NCBI RefSeq assembly: GCF_014705615.1
Contig: NZ_JACXJA010000048.1
Coordinates: 16,532 to 80,531, forward strand
Source: Paenibacillus oceani
GTDB taxonomy: Bacteria; Bacillota; Bacilli; Paenibacillales; NBRC-103111
Reading direction: 5' to 3'
Length of the DNA: 64,000 nucleotides
The notes beneath the pieces are model-generated. The model searched no databases. It had not been told where the DNA came from and saw nothing but the letters and a program-made list of their open reading frames with translations. The translations under genes were made by a program, and so were the position numbers. Positions 36,180-44,797 of this stretch are shown here, piece after piece (the stretch's first letter is position 1; each line of letters starts with the position of its first letter).

Positions 36180-36306
36180 TACCTTGTGTCCTGCCTTTTC
36201 TTGTAGAGGATAAATTGCCGTTGAACGTCGAATAATCCAACCTTTTGACTATTATCATACTACCATACTATAGATCGACACAATTTGGCCATTTCTTAAG
36301 TTACAT

Positions 36307-36348
36307 AAAAAAGAGACTCCACAGCTCTTCGTCTCTGCGAGTCTCTTT
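36307..36348 (-). terminator. Terminator after the Cof-type phosphatase gene
   Basis: AAAGAGACTC (36310-36319) pairs with GAGTCTCTTT (36339-36348). On the minus strand the stem is followed by TTTTTTATG. It lies 38 bp past the stop codon. Confidence 0.82.
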
Positions 36349-36385
36349 CTCATACACACCATTTTGCAAGAACGGACATACACGC

Positions 36386-37180
36386 TTATTGTCCAAAACG
36401 TCCGATCGCTTCGACGACACCCTCTCCGTACGGCGACCGGGTGACGTAATCGGCCGCCGCCTTCAGCTCGTCGGGGCTGTTCGCTACCGCGATCCCTACG
36501 CCCGCCGTCTTCAGCATCGCCAAATCGTTGAGCTGGTTGCCGATCGCCAAAACGTCGGCCAGTTCGACGCCGAGCACATAAGCCACTTTGCGCAGCGCCG
36601 TGCCCTTGTCGATTCGCGCGGGGATCAGCTCCAGATAGTCGCTTTCCGATTGAAGCGCGGCGATCCGATCGCCCAGCAGCGGCTCCCAGCGCTTCCATAG
36701 CTGTGTGGACAGGCGGATGTCGCCGAGCAGGATGACTTTATCCAGCTCGCCCTGCCGCCACCCTTCGTCGGCTGAGGACAGCAGCGTGCAGGCCACCTGC
36801 TCCTTATGCTCGAACGTCACGATTGCCGGAGTCCGGCCGAAGACGCCGATCCGCTCGTCACGGAATTGCAATACGTTCAGGCCGGCTTCGTGCGCGGCGA
36901 CCAGCAGCTCCGCCGTCAGACTGGCCTCATAGCCGTTCTGTTCCAGAATCCGGCCGCGAGCGGCAAGGACCGCCCCGTTGCACAGGATGACCGGGATCTC
37001 GATGCCGAGCTGCTCGATCACCCGCCTAGCCGTCAGCAGCGGCCTTCCCGTCGCAATCGTAAAGTATCCGCCCTTCCGGACGAATGTGCGAATACTGCTT
37101 GCTACTTCCGGCGCAAGCTTGTGGTCCGGGGACAGCAGCGTCCCGTCCAGATCGCTTACAATCAATCGGATGCTGCTCAT
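36386..37180 (-). CDS. Cof-type HAD-IIB phosphatase
   Basis: A 264-aa cytoplasmic HAD enzyme. Motif I LIVSDLDGTLLSPDH is at the N-terminus, motif II is in FTIATGRPL, and motif III/IV is in VLAIGNQLNDLAMLKTAGVGIAVANS. Note GNQLND where most members have GDxxND, so one aspartate of motif IV is replaced by Asn. The C2B cap occupies about residues 80-180. Members dephosphorylate sugar phosphates or FMN; the substrate here is unknown. GGAGAG precedes the ATG at 37180. It lies downstream of, and on the same strand as, the putative glycerol-phosphate importer, with about 86 bp between them. Confidence 0.88.
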   Translation of the reverse strand: MSSIRLIVSDLDGTLLSPDHKLAPEVASSIRTFVRKGGYFTIATGRPLLTARRVIEQLGIEIPVILCNGAVLAARGRILEQNGYEASLTAELLVAAHEAGLNVLQFRDERIGVFGRTPAIVTFEHKEQVACTLLSSADEGWRQGELDKVILLGDIRLSTQLWKRWEPLLGDRIAALQSESDYLELIPARIDKGTALRKVAYVLGVELADVLAIGNQLNDLAMLKTAGVGIAVANSPDELKAAADYVTRSPYGEGVVEAIGRFGQ

Positions 37181-37266
37181 GCTGTAGTATTATTCTCTCC
37201 TTGGCCCCGCGACCAAGGTGAACAGGCTTTCTCCGTCCTCCGCCCGCTCCCGAAACCTGCGGCGCG

Positions 37267-38124
37267 TTATTTGAAAGTCGAATTGGCCATCGCCGTTACA
37301 ATATGTTTCTGCATCGAAGCGAATACGGCCACAATCGGTAAAATCGCCATGACGCTTGCCGCCATGATGACATGGAAATGCATCGCCTCGTTCCCTGCGA
37401 TCGAATCCCGGAGCATCGTAATGCCGACCGTCAGCACCCGCATCTCGTTCGTATTGGTCATAATCAGCGGCCAGAAATAAGAGTTCCAGCCGGAGATGAA
37501 AATAAGCACGCCAAGCGTGACGACCGTCGGCATCGCCATCGGCAGCAAGATCCGGTAGAGCATCCCGAACCGGCCGGCCCCGTCCACCCGCGCCGCCTCG
37601 AGCACGTCGTTGTTAAGCGACTTGAACGCCTGCCGGAGCAGGAAAATGCCGAATGCCGAGGCGCCGTGCGGGACGATCAGCGCCCAGAACGTGTTCAGCC
37701 AGCCGAGCTTGGACATCATCACGTAAACCGGCACGAAGGTAACCTGGTCCGGCACGATCATCGCGGCGAGCACGAGGAAAAACAAAACTTCCTTGCCCCA
37801 GAACGTCCCTTTGGCAAACGCATAAGCGGCCATCAGAGCGACGTTCAGCTGGAGCACGATCAATCCGACCGACATCAGCAGCGTATTGCCGAAGAAGCGC
37901 GCGTACGGAATGACGCGGAACGCCTCCGCGTAGTTGTCCCACGCGAACGACTGCGGCCACAGGGTCGGAATCGCCATCCGCATCTCCGCCTGAGTCTTCA
38001 AGGAACTGATGACCAGCCAGTAGACGGGAAAAAACATCACCACTACGACAAGAAGCGCGATAACGCCTCGAACTACGTACTTGAGCTTGCCGTTTCCTTG
38101 TCCGGCCATCCGGCTATCCCTCAT
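37267..38124 (-). CDS. ABC importer permease, UgpE/MalG type
   Basis: A 285-aa membrane protein with about six segments, starting with VVRGVIALLVVVVMFFPVYWLVISSLK. The EAA loop DVLEAARVDGAGRFGMLYRILLP binds the ATPase. The long upstream extension of the frame (to 38265) lies inside the neighbouring permease gene, and AAGAAGG places the start at 38124, giving an 11-nt overlap. It is the third gene of the importer (binding protein, permease, permease). Confidence 0.91.
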   Translation of the reverse strand: MRDSRMAGQGNGKLKYVVRGVIALLVVVVMFFPVYWLVISSLKTQAEMRMAIPTLWPQSFAWDNYAEAFRVIPYARFFGNTLLMSVGLIVLQLNVALMAAYAFAKGTFWGKEVLFFLVLAAMIVPDQVTFVPVYVMMSKLGWLNTFWALIVPHGASAFGIFLLRQAFKSLNNDVLEAARVDGAGRFGMLYRILLPMAMPTVVTLGVLIFISGWNSYFWPLIMTNTNEMRVLTVGITMLRDSIAGNEAMHFHVIMAASVMAILPIVAVFASMQKHIVTAMANSTFK

Positions 38125-39082
38125 AGTGCACCTTCTTCCGGCCGACTGCCCATTGAAGGAGCGTAAGCAGCAGGATGATGACGAACAAAATGATGACAAG
38201 GGCCGAAGCGCGTCCGGTCTTAAACTCCGAGAATGCCATCGTGTAGATCCAGTAGACGATCGCATTGGAAGCTTGAAGCGGTCCCCCGTTGGTCATCACG
38301 TCGATCGACTGGAATACTTGCATCGAGGAGATAAATGTCGTAATCAGCAGGAATAAGGTCATCGGCGACAGCAACGGAAGCGTAATATGGCGGAACTGCT
38401 GCGCCCTGCCCGCCCCGTCGATCGCGGCCGCTTCATAATATTCCTGCGGAATGCCGCGCATGCCCGCAATGAACAAGATCATCGCAAAGCCCGCGCCCTT
38501 CCATACCGACACCGCGACAAGCGCGGGAATGACGGTAGCCGGGTTAACGAGCCAATTGACCCCATCGAGCCCCAGCAGCCCCATTATATAGTTCAGCAAA
38601 CCGTATTGTCCGTTGTAGATCCATGTAAATACCATCGCGGCGATAACCATCGAAATATAATACGGCATAAAAATGACGCCGCGCATAAACGCATACAGCT
38701 TCGAGTTCGCCACGTTGAACAGCAGAGCCAGCAGCAGGCCGATGCCGAGCGTAAACGCCACATCCAGCACCGTGTATACCATCGTCACCTTCAACGACTG
38801 GTAAAAATCCGCGCTCGTCAGCAGACGCGTATAGTTATCCGCCCCAACAAACTTTTTGACCGGCCTCGTCATGTTCCAATTCGTAAAGCTGATATAGATC
38901 GAATACGCCAGCGGATAATAGAGGAAAGCGCCCATGAAGACCAGTGCCGGCAAAGCGAACGAAAAATCTTTCAACGCCCCGATCCATTTGCGCCCGCCGC
39001 GAAGGCGGGAGGAAGCGGCGATCCCGCCGGATGCCGCCACCGTCCCCTCTCCGTTAGTCGTTACGTAGCTCTCCATCGACAT
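38114..39082 (-). CDS. ABC importer permease, UgpA/MalF type
   Basis: A 322-aa membrane protein with a polar N-terminus of about 30 residues, then FALPALVFMGAFLYYPLAYSIYISFTNWN, five more segments and the EAA loop EYYEAAAIDGAGRAQQFRHITLPLLSP. Its ATG at 39082 overlaps the TGA of the binding-protein gene as TGATG, so it is translationally coupled; a GTG one codon earlier is an alternative. It is probably the partner of the UgpE-like permease. Confidence 0.91.
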   Translation of the reverse strand: MSMESYVTTNGEGTVAASGGIAASSRLRGGRKWIGALKDFSFALPALVFMGAFLYYPLAYSIYISFTNWNMTRPVKKFVGADNYTRLLTSADFYQSLKVTMVYTVLDVAFTLGIGLLLALLFNVANSKLYAFMRGVIFMPYYISMVIAAMVFTWIYNGQYGLLNYIMGLLGLDGVNWLVNPATVIPALVAVSVWKGAGFAMILFIAGMRGIPQEYYEAAAIDGAGRAQQFRHITLPLLSPMTLFLLITTFISSMQVFQSIDVMTNGGPLQASNAIVYWIYTMAFSEFKTGRASALVIILFVIILLLTLLQWAVGRKKVHYEG

Positions 39083-40416
39083 CACTCATAATCCTTCAAG
39101 ACGTCGTTCATTTTCTGGGACGCCTCCTTCATCAGAGGAACCGGATCTTCATTGTTAAGCGCCAGACGTCCCACTACTTCCATATACTGCTTGCTGAATT
39201 CCGGGTAAGCCGGATGCTGCAGGCGCGGAGTGACGCTGTCGAAATTATCGAATACCGCTTTATACTGCGGCCATCTCTTGAAATATTCCGCTCCTTCGGA
39301 AGAAGCTATCGCGGATTTACGCGTAGGCAGGTAGCCGACTGATTCCGCCCACTTGATATTCGGCTCCGCGGACGTCATAAACTCGATGAACTTCCAAGCC
39401 GCTTCCTTCTGGTTGGCCTTCGCGCCTTCCATCATGACGATTCCGGCGCCGCCGATATTGGAGGTGCGGGTCTTGTCGCCCGGCAGGAACGAGACGCCTA
39501 CCTCAAACTTGGCGTTCTCGCGGTACATCTTGAGTAGAGCGGACGTGTGCTGCACCATGGCGATTTCGCCGTTCAGGAACATTTGGCGCATATTGTCGGA
39601 GGCGCCTTTGCCGTACCCGATATGCATACTGCCCTCTTGCTTCCACTTTTTGAAGTTTTCGATAAACCGCAGCGATTCCGGCGTATCCATCGCCGACTTT
39701 TTCATATCGCCTGTCAAAATTTTGCCGCCGCCGTTCACGATCCACGGATCGTAATACCACGTATCCCAGCCTGGCACAGAGAAAGCGTAACGCGTCGTTT
39801 TGTCGCCTTCTTTTTTCGTTACCTTCTGGTTGAATGCCTCAATCTCGCTCCAGGTTTGCGGAGGCTTTACACCGAGCTCGTCGAGCAGCGTTTTGTTGTA
39901 GACGAATACGCTGGTGCTGACGATCAGCGGGAAGCCGTACTGTTTGCCGTTATAAGCGTAAGCTTGCAGCATGCCTTTGGAGAAATCGTTCAGATCGGTT
40001 TTGTCGCGCTTGATCCAGGAGGTCAGATCCGCGAATACCCCGCCGTCGGCGAAGTTCGGCAGCGACGCCACCTCAACGTTCGTCACCGCAGGCACATCGC
40101 CGGCCGCTACAGCCGCCTGCAGCTTCTTATGAAGGTCGCCGTACGCTCCTTGATACACCGGCTCTACCGTAATATGCGGGTATTTCTTCTTAAACTCCTC
40201 GATCCTATCATTCAATCCGGCCAACTGCGCTTCCGCATGGGCATGCCAATATTGAATCGTAACCGGAGTCGTGTCAGGCTTCGCCTCAGCCGGCGCCGCC
40301 CCGGCCCCCGTCGTCCCGGCCGGTGTCCCTCCGCTCGAGCACGCCGCCAAACCGGCTGTAAGTACGCCTACCAATACCGGAGTAACCCATCTTTTCACGT
40401 TCGTGTTCATGTACAT
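39082..40416 (-). CDS. Solute-binding lipoprotein, possibly glycerol-3-phosphate specific (UgpB-like)
   Basis: A 444-aa binding protein with signal peptide, lipobox LAACSS and a bilobed fold. TIQYWHAHAEAQLAGLNDRIEEFKKKYPHI, VYQGAYGDLHKKLQAAVAAGDVPAVTNVEVASLPNF and FPLIVSTSVFVYNKTLLDELG resemble the UgpB family more than the sugar-specific groups. GGAGAGGAG before the ATG at 40416 fixes the start. The GlpP gene lies directly upstream on the same strand, which supports a glycerol-3-phosphate or glycerophosphodiester substrate. The ATPase is not in the window. The substrate call is inference. Confidence 0.87.
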   Translation of the reverse strand: MYMNTNVKRWVTPVLVGVLTAGLAACSSGGTPAGTTGAGAAPAEAKPDTTPVTIQYWHAHAEAQLAGLNDRIEEFKKKYPHITVEPVYQGAYGDLHKKLQAAVAAGDVPAVTNVEVASLPNFADGGVFADLTSWIKRDKTDLNDFSKGMLQAYAYNGKQYGFPLIVSTSVFVYNKTLLDELGVKPPQTWSEIEAFNQKVTKKEGDKTTRYAFSVPGWDTWYYDPWIVNGGGKILTGDMKKSAMDTPESLRFIENFKKWKQEGSMHIGYGKGASDNMRQMFLNGEIAMVQHTSALLKMYRENAKFEVGVSFLPGDKTRTSNIGGAGIVMMEGAKANQKEAAWKFIEFMTSAEPNIKWAESVGYLPTRKSAIASSEGAEYFKRWPQYKAVFDNFDSVTPRLQHPAYPEFSKQYMEVVGRLALNNEDPVPLMKEASQKMNDVLKDYE

Positions 40417-40591
40417 CGTCTCCTCTCCAAATTGAAAACCGCGGTTTTTGTTTCGTTTCCAGACACACCAAAAAGACACGATCAAGCCCGACTAGACAGA
40501 CCACCCCCGCAGAATCGCTTGGACGTCCGCATGCCGCTGGGTTTTCTCGTCGTCTCCACCCGAGGCGCACTTCTGAACGAAAGCCGATCCT

Positions 40592-41143
40592 TTACCAAAA
40601 CCGCTGGTCTCCGATGGAGACATGGTCCGCGCCGCTGTTCAGCGCGATTCTGATTTCTTCCTCGCTGCGGATTAGCCCGCCTACTATTAACGGCCGATTC
40701 AGTCTCGCCTTCAGATCGCGGATAACGCGGGGCATTAGTCCCGGCATCAATTCCACTTCGTCCGGCATCACCTGGCCGATCATTTTCACCGCTGTTTCGA
40801 CCGCTGCGCTGTCGATGGCGAAGATCCGCTGGATCGAGCGAATACCCGCCTGCCGGGCCGCCGCAATCGCGTTGCTCTTCGTCGTAACGATCCCGTCGAC
40901 CGCGAACGTTTCCGCCAAATACTGCACCGCGGAACTGTCCCGGCCAAGCCCCTGCACCATCTCCAAATGAACGAACACTTCTTTCCCGGACTCGTGCAGC
41001 CGATTTCGAATATCCGCCAGCCTCACGATATCGCCGGTCATCAGGATCACCCGTTTCACCTTGCTGGCCGCCGCCGCTGCAATCTGCTCCGGCTTCGTGA
41101 TGGAGGCTATAATCGGAAGCCCGCTTTCTTCTGTTTGTACCAT
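40592..41143 (-). CDS. glpP: Glycerol-3-phosphate responsive antiterminator
   Basis: A 183-aa TIM-barrel RNA-binding regulator. In Bacillus, GlpP with bound glycerol-3-phosphate lets transcription pass leader terminators of glp genes. Family segments: PIIASITKPEQIAAA, VILMTGDIVRLADIRNRLHESGKEVFVHLEMVQGLGRD, GIVTTKSNAIAAARQAGIRSIQRIFAIDS, VMPDEVELMPGLMPRVI and PLIVGGLIRSEEEIRIALNSGADHVSIGD. CGAGGAGGAGG precedes the ATG. It stands immediately upstream of the importer genes, 175 bp from the binding protein. I see no clear terminator-antiterminator pair in that gap. Confidence 0.93.
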   Translation of the reverse strand: MVQTEESGLPIIASITKPEQIAAAAASKVKRVILMTGDIVRLADIRNRLHESGKEVFVHLEMVQGLGRDSSAVQYLAETFAVDGIVTTKSNAIAAARQAGIRSIQRIFAIDSAAVETAVKMIGQVMPDEVELMPGLMPRVIRDLKARLNRPLIVGGLIRSEEEIRIALNSGADHVSIGDQRFW

Positions 41144-41229
41144 TGACTAGTCCTCCTCCTCGTAAGCCATTGTAAACGACAACTATAATCGCAATATTCG
41201 AGAAATGTTAAGCGAATGTTAACCTTTTG

Positions 41230-42183
41230 CTATGGCTTCTCCGGATAGGCCGACAACGTCTTGCCGTCTGAGACGAACAGCAGATGCCCGTTTTTCCCGG
41301 TGTTGTACACGGTCGCGCCTTCTTTTTCGTACCGTTTCAGCACGTCCATGCTCTGCAGGAAATTGGCGCTTAACACGGCGATTCCCGGTTTGACCGCCTT
41401 GATGAACGTGCCCGACGAGGACGTCATGTCCCCGTGATGGGGAGCGTGCAGCAGATCGGCCTTCAGCTTGCCGCCGTATTTGTCCGCAAGGGCGTATTCC
41501 TGCGTCTTGTACAGGTCCCCGGTGAGCAGGATGCGATTGTCTCCGTATGCCATCATCAGCACGAGGGAATGATTGTTGTGCTCCTCGGTTCCCCACTTCT
41601 CGTATTTGTCCGGCGTCGTGCCTTGCGGCGGGTTCAGCACTTCGATCGAGACGGAAGGCGACCATTCGATCTTCATTCCTTCGGCTGCCGCCTCATGGGG
41701 GATCTGTTTCTCCTGAAGGATGCTTTGTACTTTGCGGTACGTCTCCGTCTGATGCGGAATGCCGTTATGGATCAACCGATCAACCGTCTTCGTGTGCAAA
41801 AGGGTCGTCAGCCCTCCGATATGATCGATATGCGGGTGCGTGTTCACGACCAGGTCGAGTTTGTTCACGCCCAGCTTCGTCAGTTGCTCCTCCAGCTTAG
41901 GACCCGTCTCCGGAATTCCGGCGTCCACCAGCAGCTGCTTGCCCTCCGGCGACGTGATCAGGATCGCGTCCCCCGACTTTTCTTGCGACTGCAAATGAAA
42001 ATAGCGGATCGACAGCTTTCCCTGATTCGAAGCCATGTCGTAAAAAGGCGCTTTCGCCGCGGCGGTCCGCCCGTTTCCCGATTCGACGGCGGAAGTCGGT
42101 GAGCAGCCGGCCGCAAGGAGCAGGCTAATTCCCAGCGCCGCCGGGACTGCAAGCTTTCGGAGCCAGTTGCGTATACGTTTCAT
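41230..42183 (-). CDS. ComEC-like metallo-beta-lactamase-fold lipoprotein
   Basis: A 317-aa secreted lipoprotein with signal and lipobox LLAAGC, followed by a metallo-beta-lactamase domain with the metal-binding motif VNTHPHIDHIGG and LLTGDLYKTQE, HAPHHGDMTSSSGTFIKAVKPGIAVLS. This is the isolated C-terminal module of ComEC/Rec2, the DNA uptake channel protein, found as free secreted proteins in Firmicutes. It probably binds metals and may act as an extracellular nuclease or phosphodiesterase. GGGGGG near 42195 precedes the ATG at 42183; the frame itself continues upstream to 42282. A terminator-like hairpin lies in the leader. Confidence 0.87.
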   Translation of the reverse strand: MKRIRNWLRKLAVPAALGISLLLAAGCSPTSAVESGNGRTAAAKAPFYDMASNQGKLSIRYFHLQSQEKSGDAILITSPEGKQLLVDAGIPETGPKLEEQLTKLGVNKLDLVVNTHPHIDHIGGLTTLLHTKTVDRLIHNGIPHQTETYRKVQSILQEKQIPHEAAAEGMKIEWSPSVSIEVLNPPQGTTPDKYEKWGTEEHNNHSLVLMMAYGDNRILLTGDLYKTQEYALADKYGGKLKADLLHAPHHGDMTSSSGTFIKAVKPGIAVLSANFLQSMDVLKRYEKEGATVYNTGKNGHLLFVSDGKTLSAYPEKP

Positions 42184-42227
42184 CTCTTGATGTTCCCCCC
42201 GGACGTATTTCGATTGATGAACAGCAC

Positions 42228-42296
42228 AAAAAAACCCGAACACAAGCCGCCTCCATCCGAAATACACAAATAGAAGCTGCAAGCGCCGCGGGTTTT
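42228..42296 (-). promoter_or_regulatory. Terminator-like hairpin in the leader of the ComEC-like gene
   Basis: On the minus strand AAAACCCG (42289-42296) can pair with CGGGTTTT (42231-42238), which is followed by TTT. It ends about 45 bases before the start codon, so transcription from an upstream promoter would meet it. It may be an attenuator, or it may terminate an upstream transcript while the gene's own promoter lies within or after it. Confidence 0.4.
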
Positions 42297-42740
42297 CTCT
42301 AGGCTCTACCCGAACATGCTGATACGGTTACTATACTTGGCAATTGTTCGAACCGTGTTAACTGGTTGTAAATAAATCGTAAAGAAGCGCAAGAGGAGTG
42401 CTCAGGCGCCTTTGACTTTGAAAACCCGTACGTTTGCATGGGAATGGGGGCGCAGCATACTGGCTCCAGCCCCACGCGGATAGGTTATGCGGAACCATTC
42501 AACTTCAGAGGTAACCCGTGACCCTCATTCCGGTGAGCAGGTCGTGTTCGCCCGCCTTCGCCTATTTTAACGGTCCACAAACCGCTCTTAATCGGTTCGG
42601 TTCGGCTCCTTCCCCGCCTGAAGCAGGGCAGAATGCCAAAACGGCCACCCCAAAAAAACAGGCGGCTTCCGGCACTCGCTGACCGACAAGGAAGGCGATC
42701 CTCTTCTTCTGCTTTAGTACGGATGAAGAAAATACTCCAT
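42297..42740. other. Intergenic stretch without recognisable gene
   Basis: About 440 bases between the ComEC-like gene and the terminator of the inositol phosphatase. A 168-codon minus frame here lacks a ribosome binding site and reads as composition-driven shadow. No clear repeats seen. Confidence 0.4.
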
Positions 42741-42783
42741 AAAAAAAGACCGCCCTCAGTCGTTTGACTGGGAGGACAGCCTT
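42741..42783 (-). terminator. Terminator after the inositol phosphatase gene
   Basis: AAGACCGCCCTCAGTC (42746-42761) and GACTGGGAGGACAGCCTT (42766-42783) form a long stem with a 4-nt loop. On the minus strand a TTTTTTT tract follows. Confidence 0.85.
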
Positions 42784-42822
42784 TATGGGTACTTACTCGC
42801 AGGCTGCGATGACTGAGCTCGG

Positions 42823-43698
42823 TCACGCCCCCGTCGCGCCCGCCTCGGACAACGTCGTCTGCAGCTCGTCGTGAACCGTCCCGTTCGTGGCGAGCACGTG
42901 GCGAACCGCCAGCGTGTACGGCTGTCCGGACGTGTCGGTTACCCGGCCGCCCGCTTCGCTGACAAGCAGGGAGCCTGCGGCGATATCCCAACTGTTCAGC
43001 CCGATTTCCCAGAAGCCGCTTAATCTTCCGGCCGCTACATAAGCCATATGAAGCGCCGCCGAGCCGGCCACCCGGATGTTTCTCGCTTTCGGGGCGACCG
43101 CCTGAACGCCTTTCAAATTAAGCGGAAGCGCAAAATCGCTGTCTGCCGGGAATCCGGTCGCGATCAAGGAATCGGACAGCTTCGCTTCTCCCGATACTTG
43201 CATCCGCTTCCCTTTCAGATAAGCGCCCTTGCCCTTCTCGGCGACGAACAGCTCGTCCCCGCACGGATCGTACACGACGCCGACAATCACTTCGCCCCGG
43301 TGCGCCAGCGCGATCGATACCGAGAAAAACGGAAAGCCGTGCACATAGTTAGTCGTGCCGTCGATCGGATCGACGATCCATAAATATTCGTTATCCTTCA
43401 TCGTCTCGAGAGCTTTAGCGGAGGCGTCGGCCCCCGGGGCCACTCCCTCTTCCCCGAGTATCGTATGATGCGGAAAATGCGTTTTGATCAAGTTGCGGAT
43501 CATCGTCTCCGAACCCTTGTCCACCTCGGTGACGAGATCGTGCGGCGTGCTCTTCAGCGTCAGTCTCTCATGGGTGCCAAGCTTCAGCTTGATCCATTCG
43601 CCGGCCTTGGCAGCGGTATTGATGGCAACGGCGGTGAAGCTTTTGCCGCCTACTGTAAAGGTTGGTTTTGGCTCATTGCTCAACGGTAGATCACTCAT
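42823..43698 (-). CDS. suhB: Inositol monophosphatase family protein
   Basis: A 291-aa Mg2+-dependent phosphatase. Metal-binding motifs: ILGEEGVAPGADA (Glu), WIVDPIDGTTNYVHGFPFFSVSIAL (Asp-Pro-Ile-Asp-Gly-Thr) and LNSWDIAAGSLLVSEAGG (Trp-Asp). The N-terminal 25 residues before AINTAAKAGEWIKLKL are longer than usual. It may hydrolyse inositol phosphate, NADP-type substrates or fructose-1,6-bisphosphate; which is not visible. The start codon has no clear ribosome binding site, and a repeat element ends only 20 bp upstream, so the element may have replaced the original 5' region. Confidence 0.88.
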   Translation of the reverse strand: MSDLPLSNEPKPTFTVGGKSFTAVAINTAAKAGEWIKLKLGTHERLTLKSTPHDLVTEVDKGSETMIRNLIKTHFPHHTILGEEGVAPGADASAKALETMKDNEYLWIVDPIDGTTNYVHGFPFFSVSIALAHRGEVIVGVVYDPCGDELFVAEKGKGAYLKGKRMQVSGEAKLSDSLIATGFPADSDFALPLNLKGVQAVAPKARNIRVAGSAALHMAYVAAGRLSGFWEIGLNSWDIAAGSLLVSEAGGRVTDTSGQPYTLAVRHVLATNGTVHDELQTTLSEAGATGA

Positions 43699-43717
43699 TT
43701 CTATCGATACGTTGCGA

Positions 43718-43909
43718 TACTAGTACGAGTTCAAAAAGTCCGGTTTTCAGCACCGAGAAGATTGGATGAAGCTAGGAAATGAGGAGCGGAGCGTAGTGAA
43801 AGCTACGTGAGCACCGGAATTTCCGGCTGAATTCAATATTCGATGTCGAGTACGCTTTCTGATCTGCTTCGTGATCAAAAGCGGGCTTTTTGAACAACCT
43901 CTACTAGTA
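43718..43909. repeat. MITE-like repeat element, copy 1 (192 bp)
   Basis: The element is bounded by TACTAGTA at both ends and has terminal inverted repeats around TTCAAAAAGTCC and GGGCTTTTTGAA. Read on the minus strand it aligns along its full length with the segment at 49978-50162, with about 85 percent identity by eye and one 4-base gap. Inside it carries small hairpins (CCGGAATTTCCGG, CGTAGTGAAAGCTACG). It encodes no protein. Confidence 0.85.
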
Positions 43910-43990
43910 AGTATAGTATAATTACGCCAGATTGTCCTCGGAGTTTCACCCAAAATCGTTCGGCGAATCGTACAACTTCCCGCTAGTTTC

Positions 43991-44797
43991 CTAACCCCAG
44001 ATCATTTTGAGCGCCAGCACAATCAGCGTGATGCGCAGTACCCACAGCAAGGCGTTGCCGCTCATCTTGCGCACGATCCGGGCGCCCAGCCAGCCGCCGA
44101 CCCACGCTCCGGGTGCGAGAGCCAACGTACTGTACACATCGATCTCGCCATGAAAACCGTGTGTAATGCTGCCCAGGATGGACGACAGGAAAATGACGAA
44201 CATCGACGTGGCCGTCGCCACATGGGGCGGATACCGGAACAGCAGCACCATAACCGGCACGAACAGAGATCCGCCGCCGATGCCGAACAAGCCCGAGATG
44301 AAGCCGACGCCAAATCCGACCGTTAACGCTAATGCGATATTATAACCGTATTCGTACGAGTTCCCCTGCAGATCCGTATAGGATCGCTTGATGCTCCAGT
44401 CGATGGCCGCCGGCTTAATCTTATTGCGAAACATAAGCAGCAGCGCCATGAACAGCATGAAGAAGCCGAACGACAGCTCGAACGGGCGCGGCGCGAAGTT
44501 GCCCGTCAGCGAAGCCCCGATCATCGCAGCCGGTCCGCTCGTCGTAAAATAAAGCCATCCGCTTCGAAAGTCCACCTTCTTCTCTTTCATAAATGTTAAC
44601 GTCGAAGACAGCGCGGTAAAAATCAATACCGTCAGCGAAGTCCCTACCGCCGTCGCCGTCGAGATGTCGCGCTCCAGAAAAATCGGTGCAATATATAGAA
44701 GCGCAGGCACGATAATAATGCCCCCGCCCAAACCAACGATGCTTCCAAACGTCGCCGACACGACGCCGAGCAGAAGCAGCAACAGGAAGCCGGTCAT
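43991..44797 (-). CDS. TauE/SafE family membrane transporter
   Basis: A 268-aa protein with about eight hydrophobic segments and two family repeats: GSIVGLGGGIIIVPALL near the N-terminus and GFISGLFGIGGGSLFVPVMVLL in the second half. Members export sulfite, sulfoacetate or related sulfur anions, but most are uncharacterised. GGAGGGATTCGT precedes the ATG. It is monocistronic on the minus strand, divergent from HemAT. Confidence 0.9.
   Translation of the reverse strand: MTGFLLLLLLGVVSATFGSIVGLGGGIIIVPALLYIAPIFLERDISTATAVGTSLTVLIFTALSSTLTFMKEKKVDFRSGWLYFTTSGPAAMIGASLTGNFAPRPFELSFGFFMLFMALLLMFRNKIKPAAIDWSIKRSYTDLQGNSYEYGYNIALALTVGFGVGFISGLFGIGGGSLFVPVMVLLFRYPPHVATATSMFVIFLSSILGSITHGFHGEIDVYSTLALAPGAWVGGWLGARIVRKMSGNALLWVLRITLIVLALKMIWG

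Noticed and set aside
42485..42991. 168-codon minus-strand frame
   Set aside because: It overlaps the suhB terminator and its 3' coding end in another frame; Arg/Gly-rich shadow composition.
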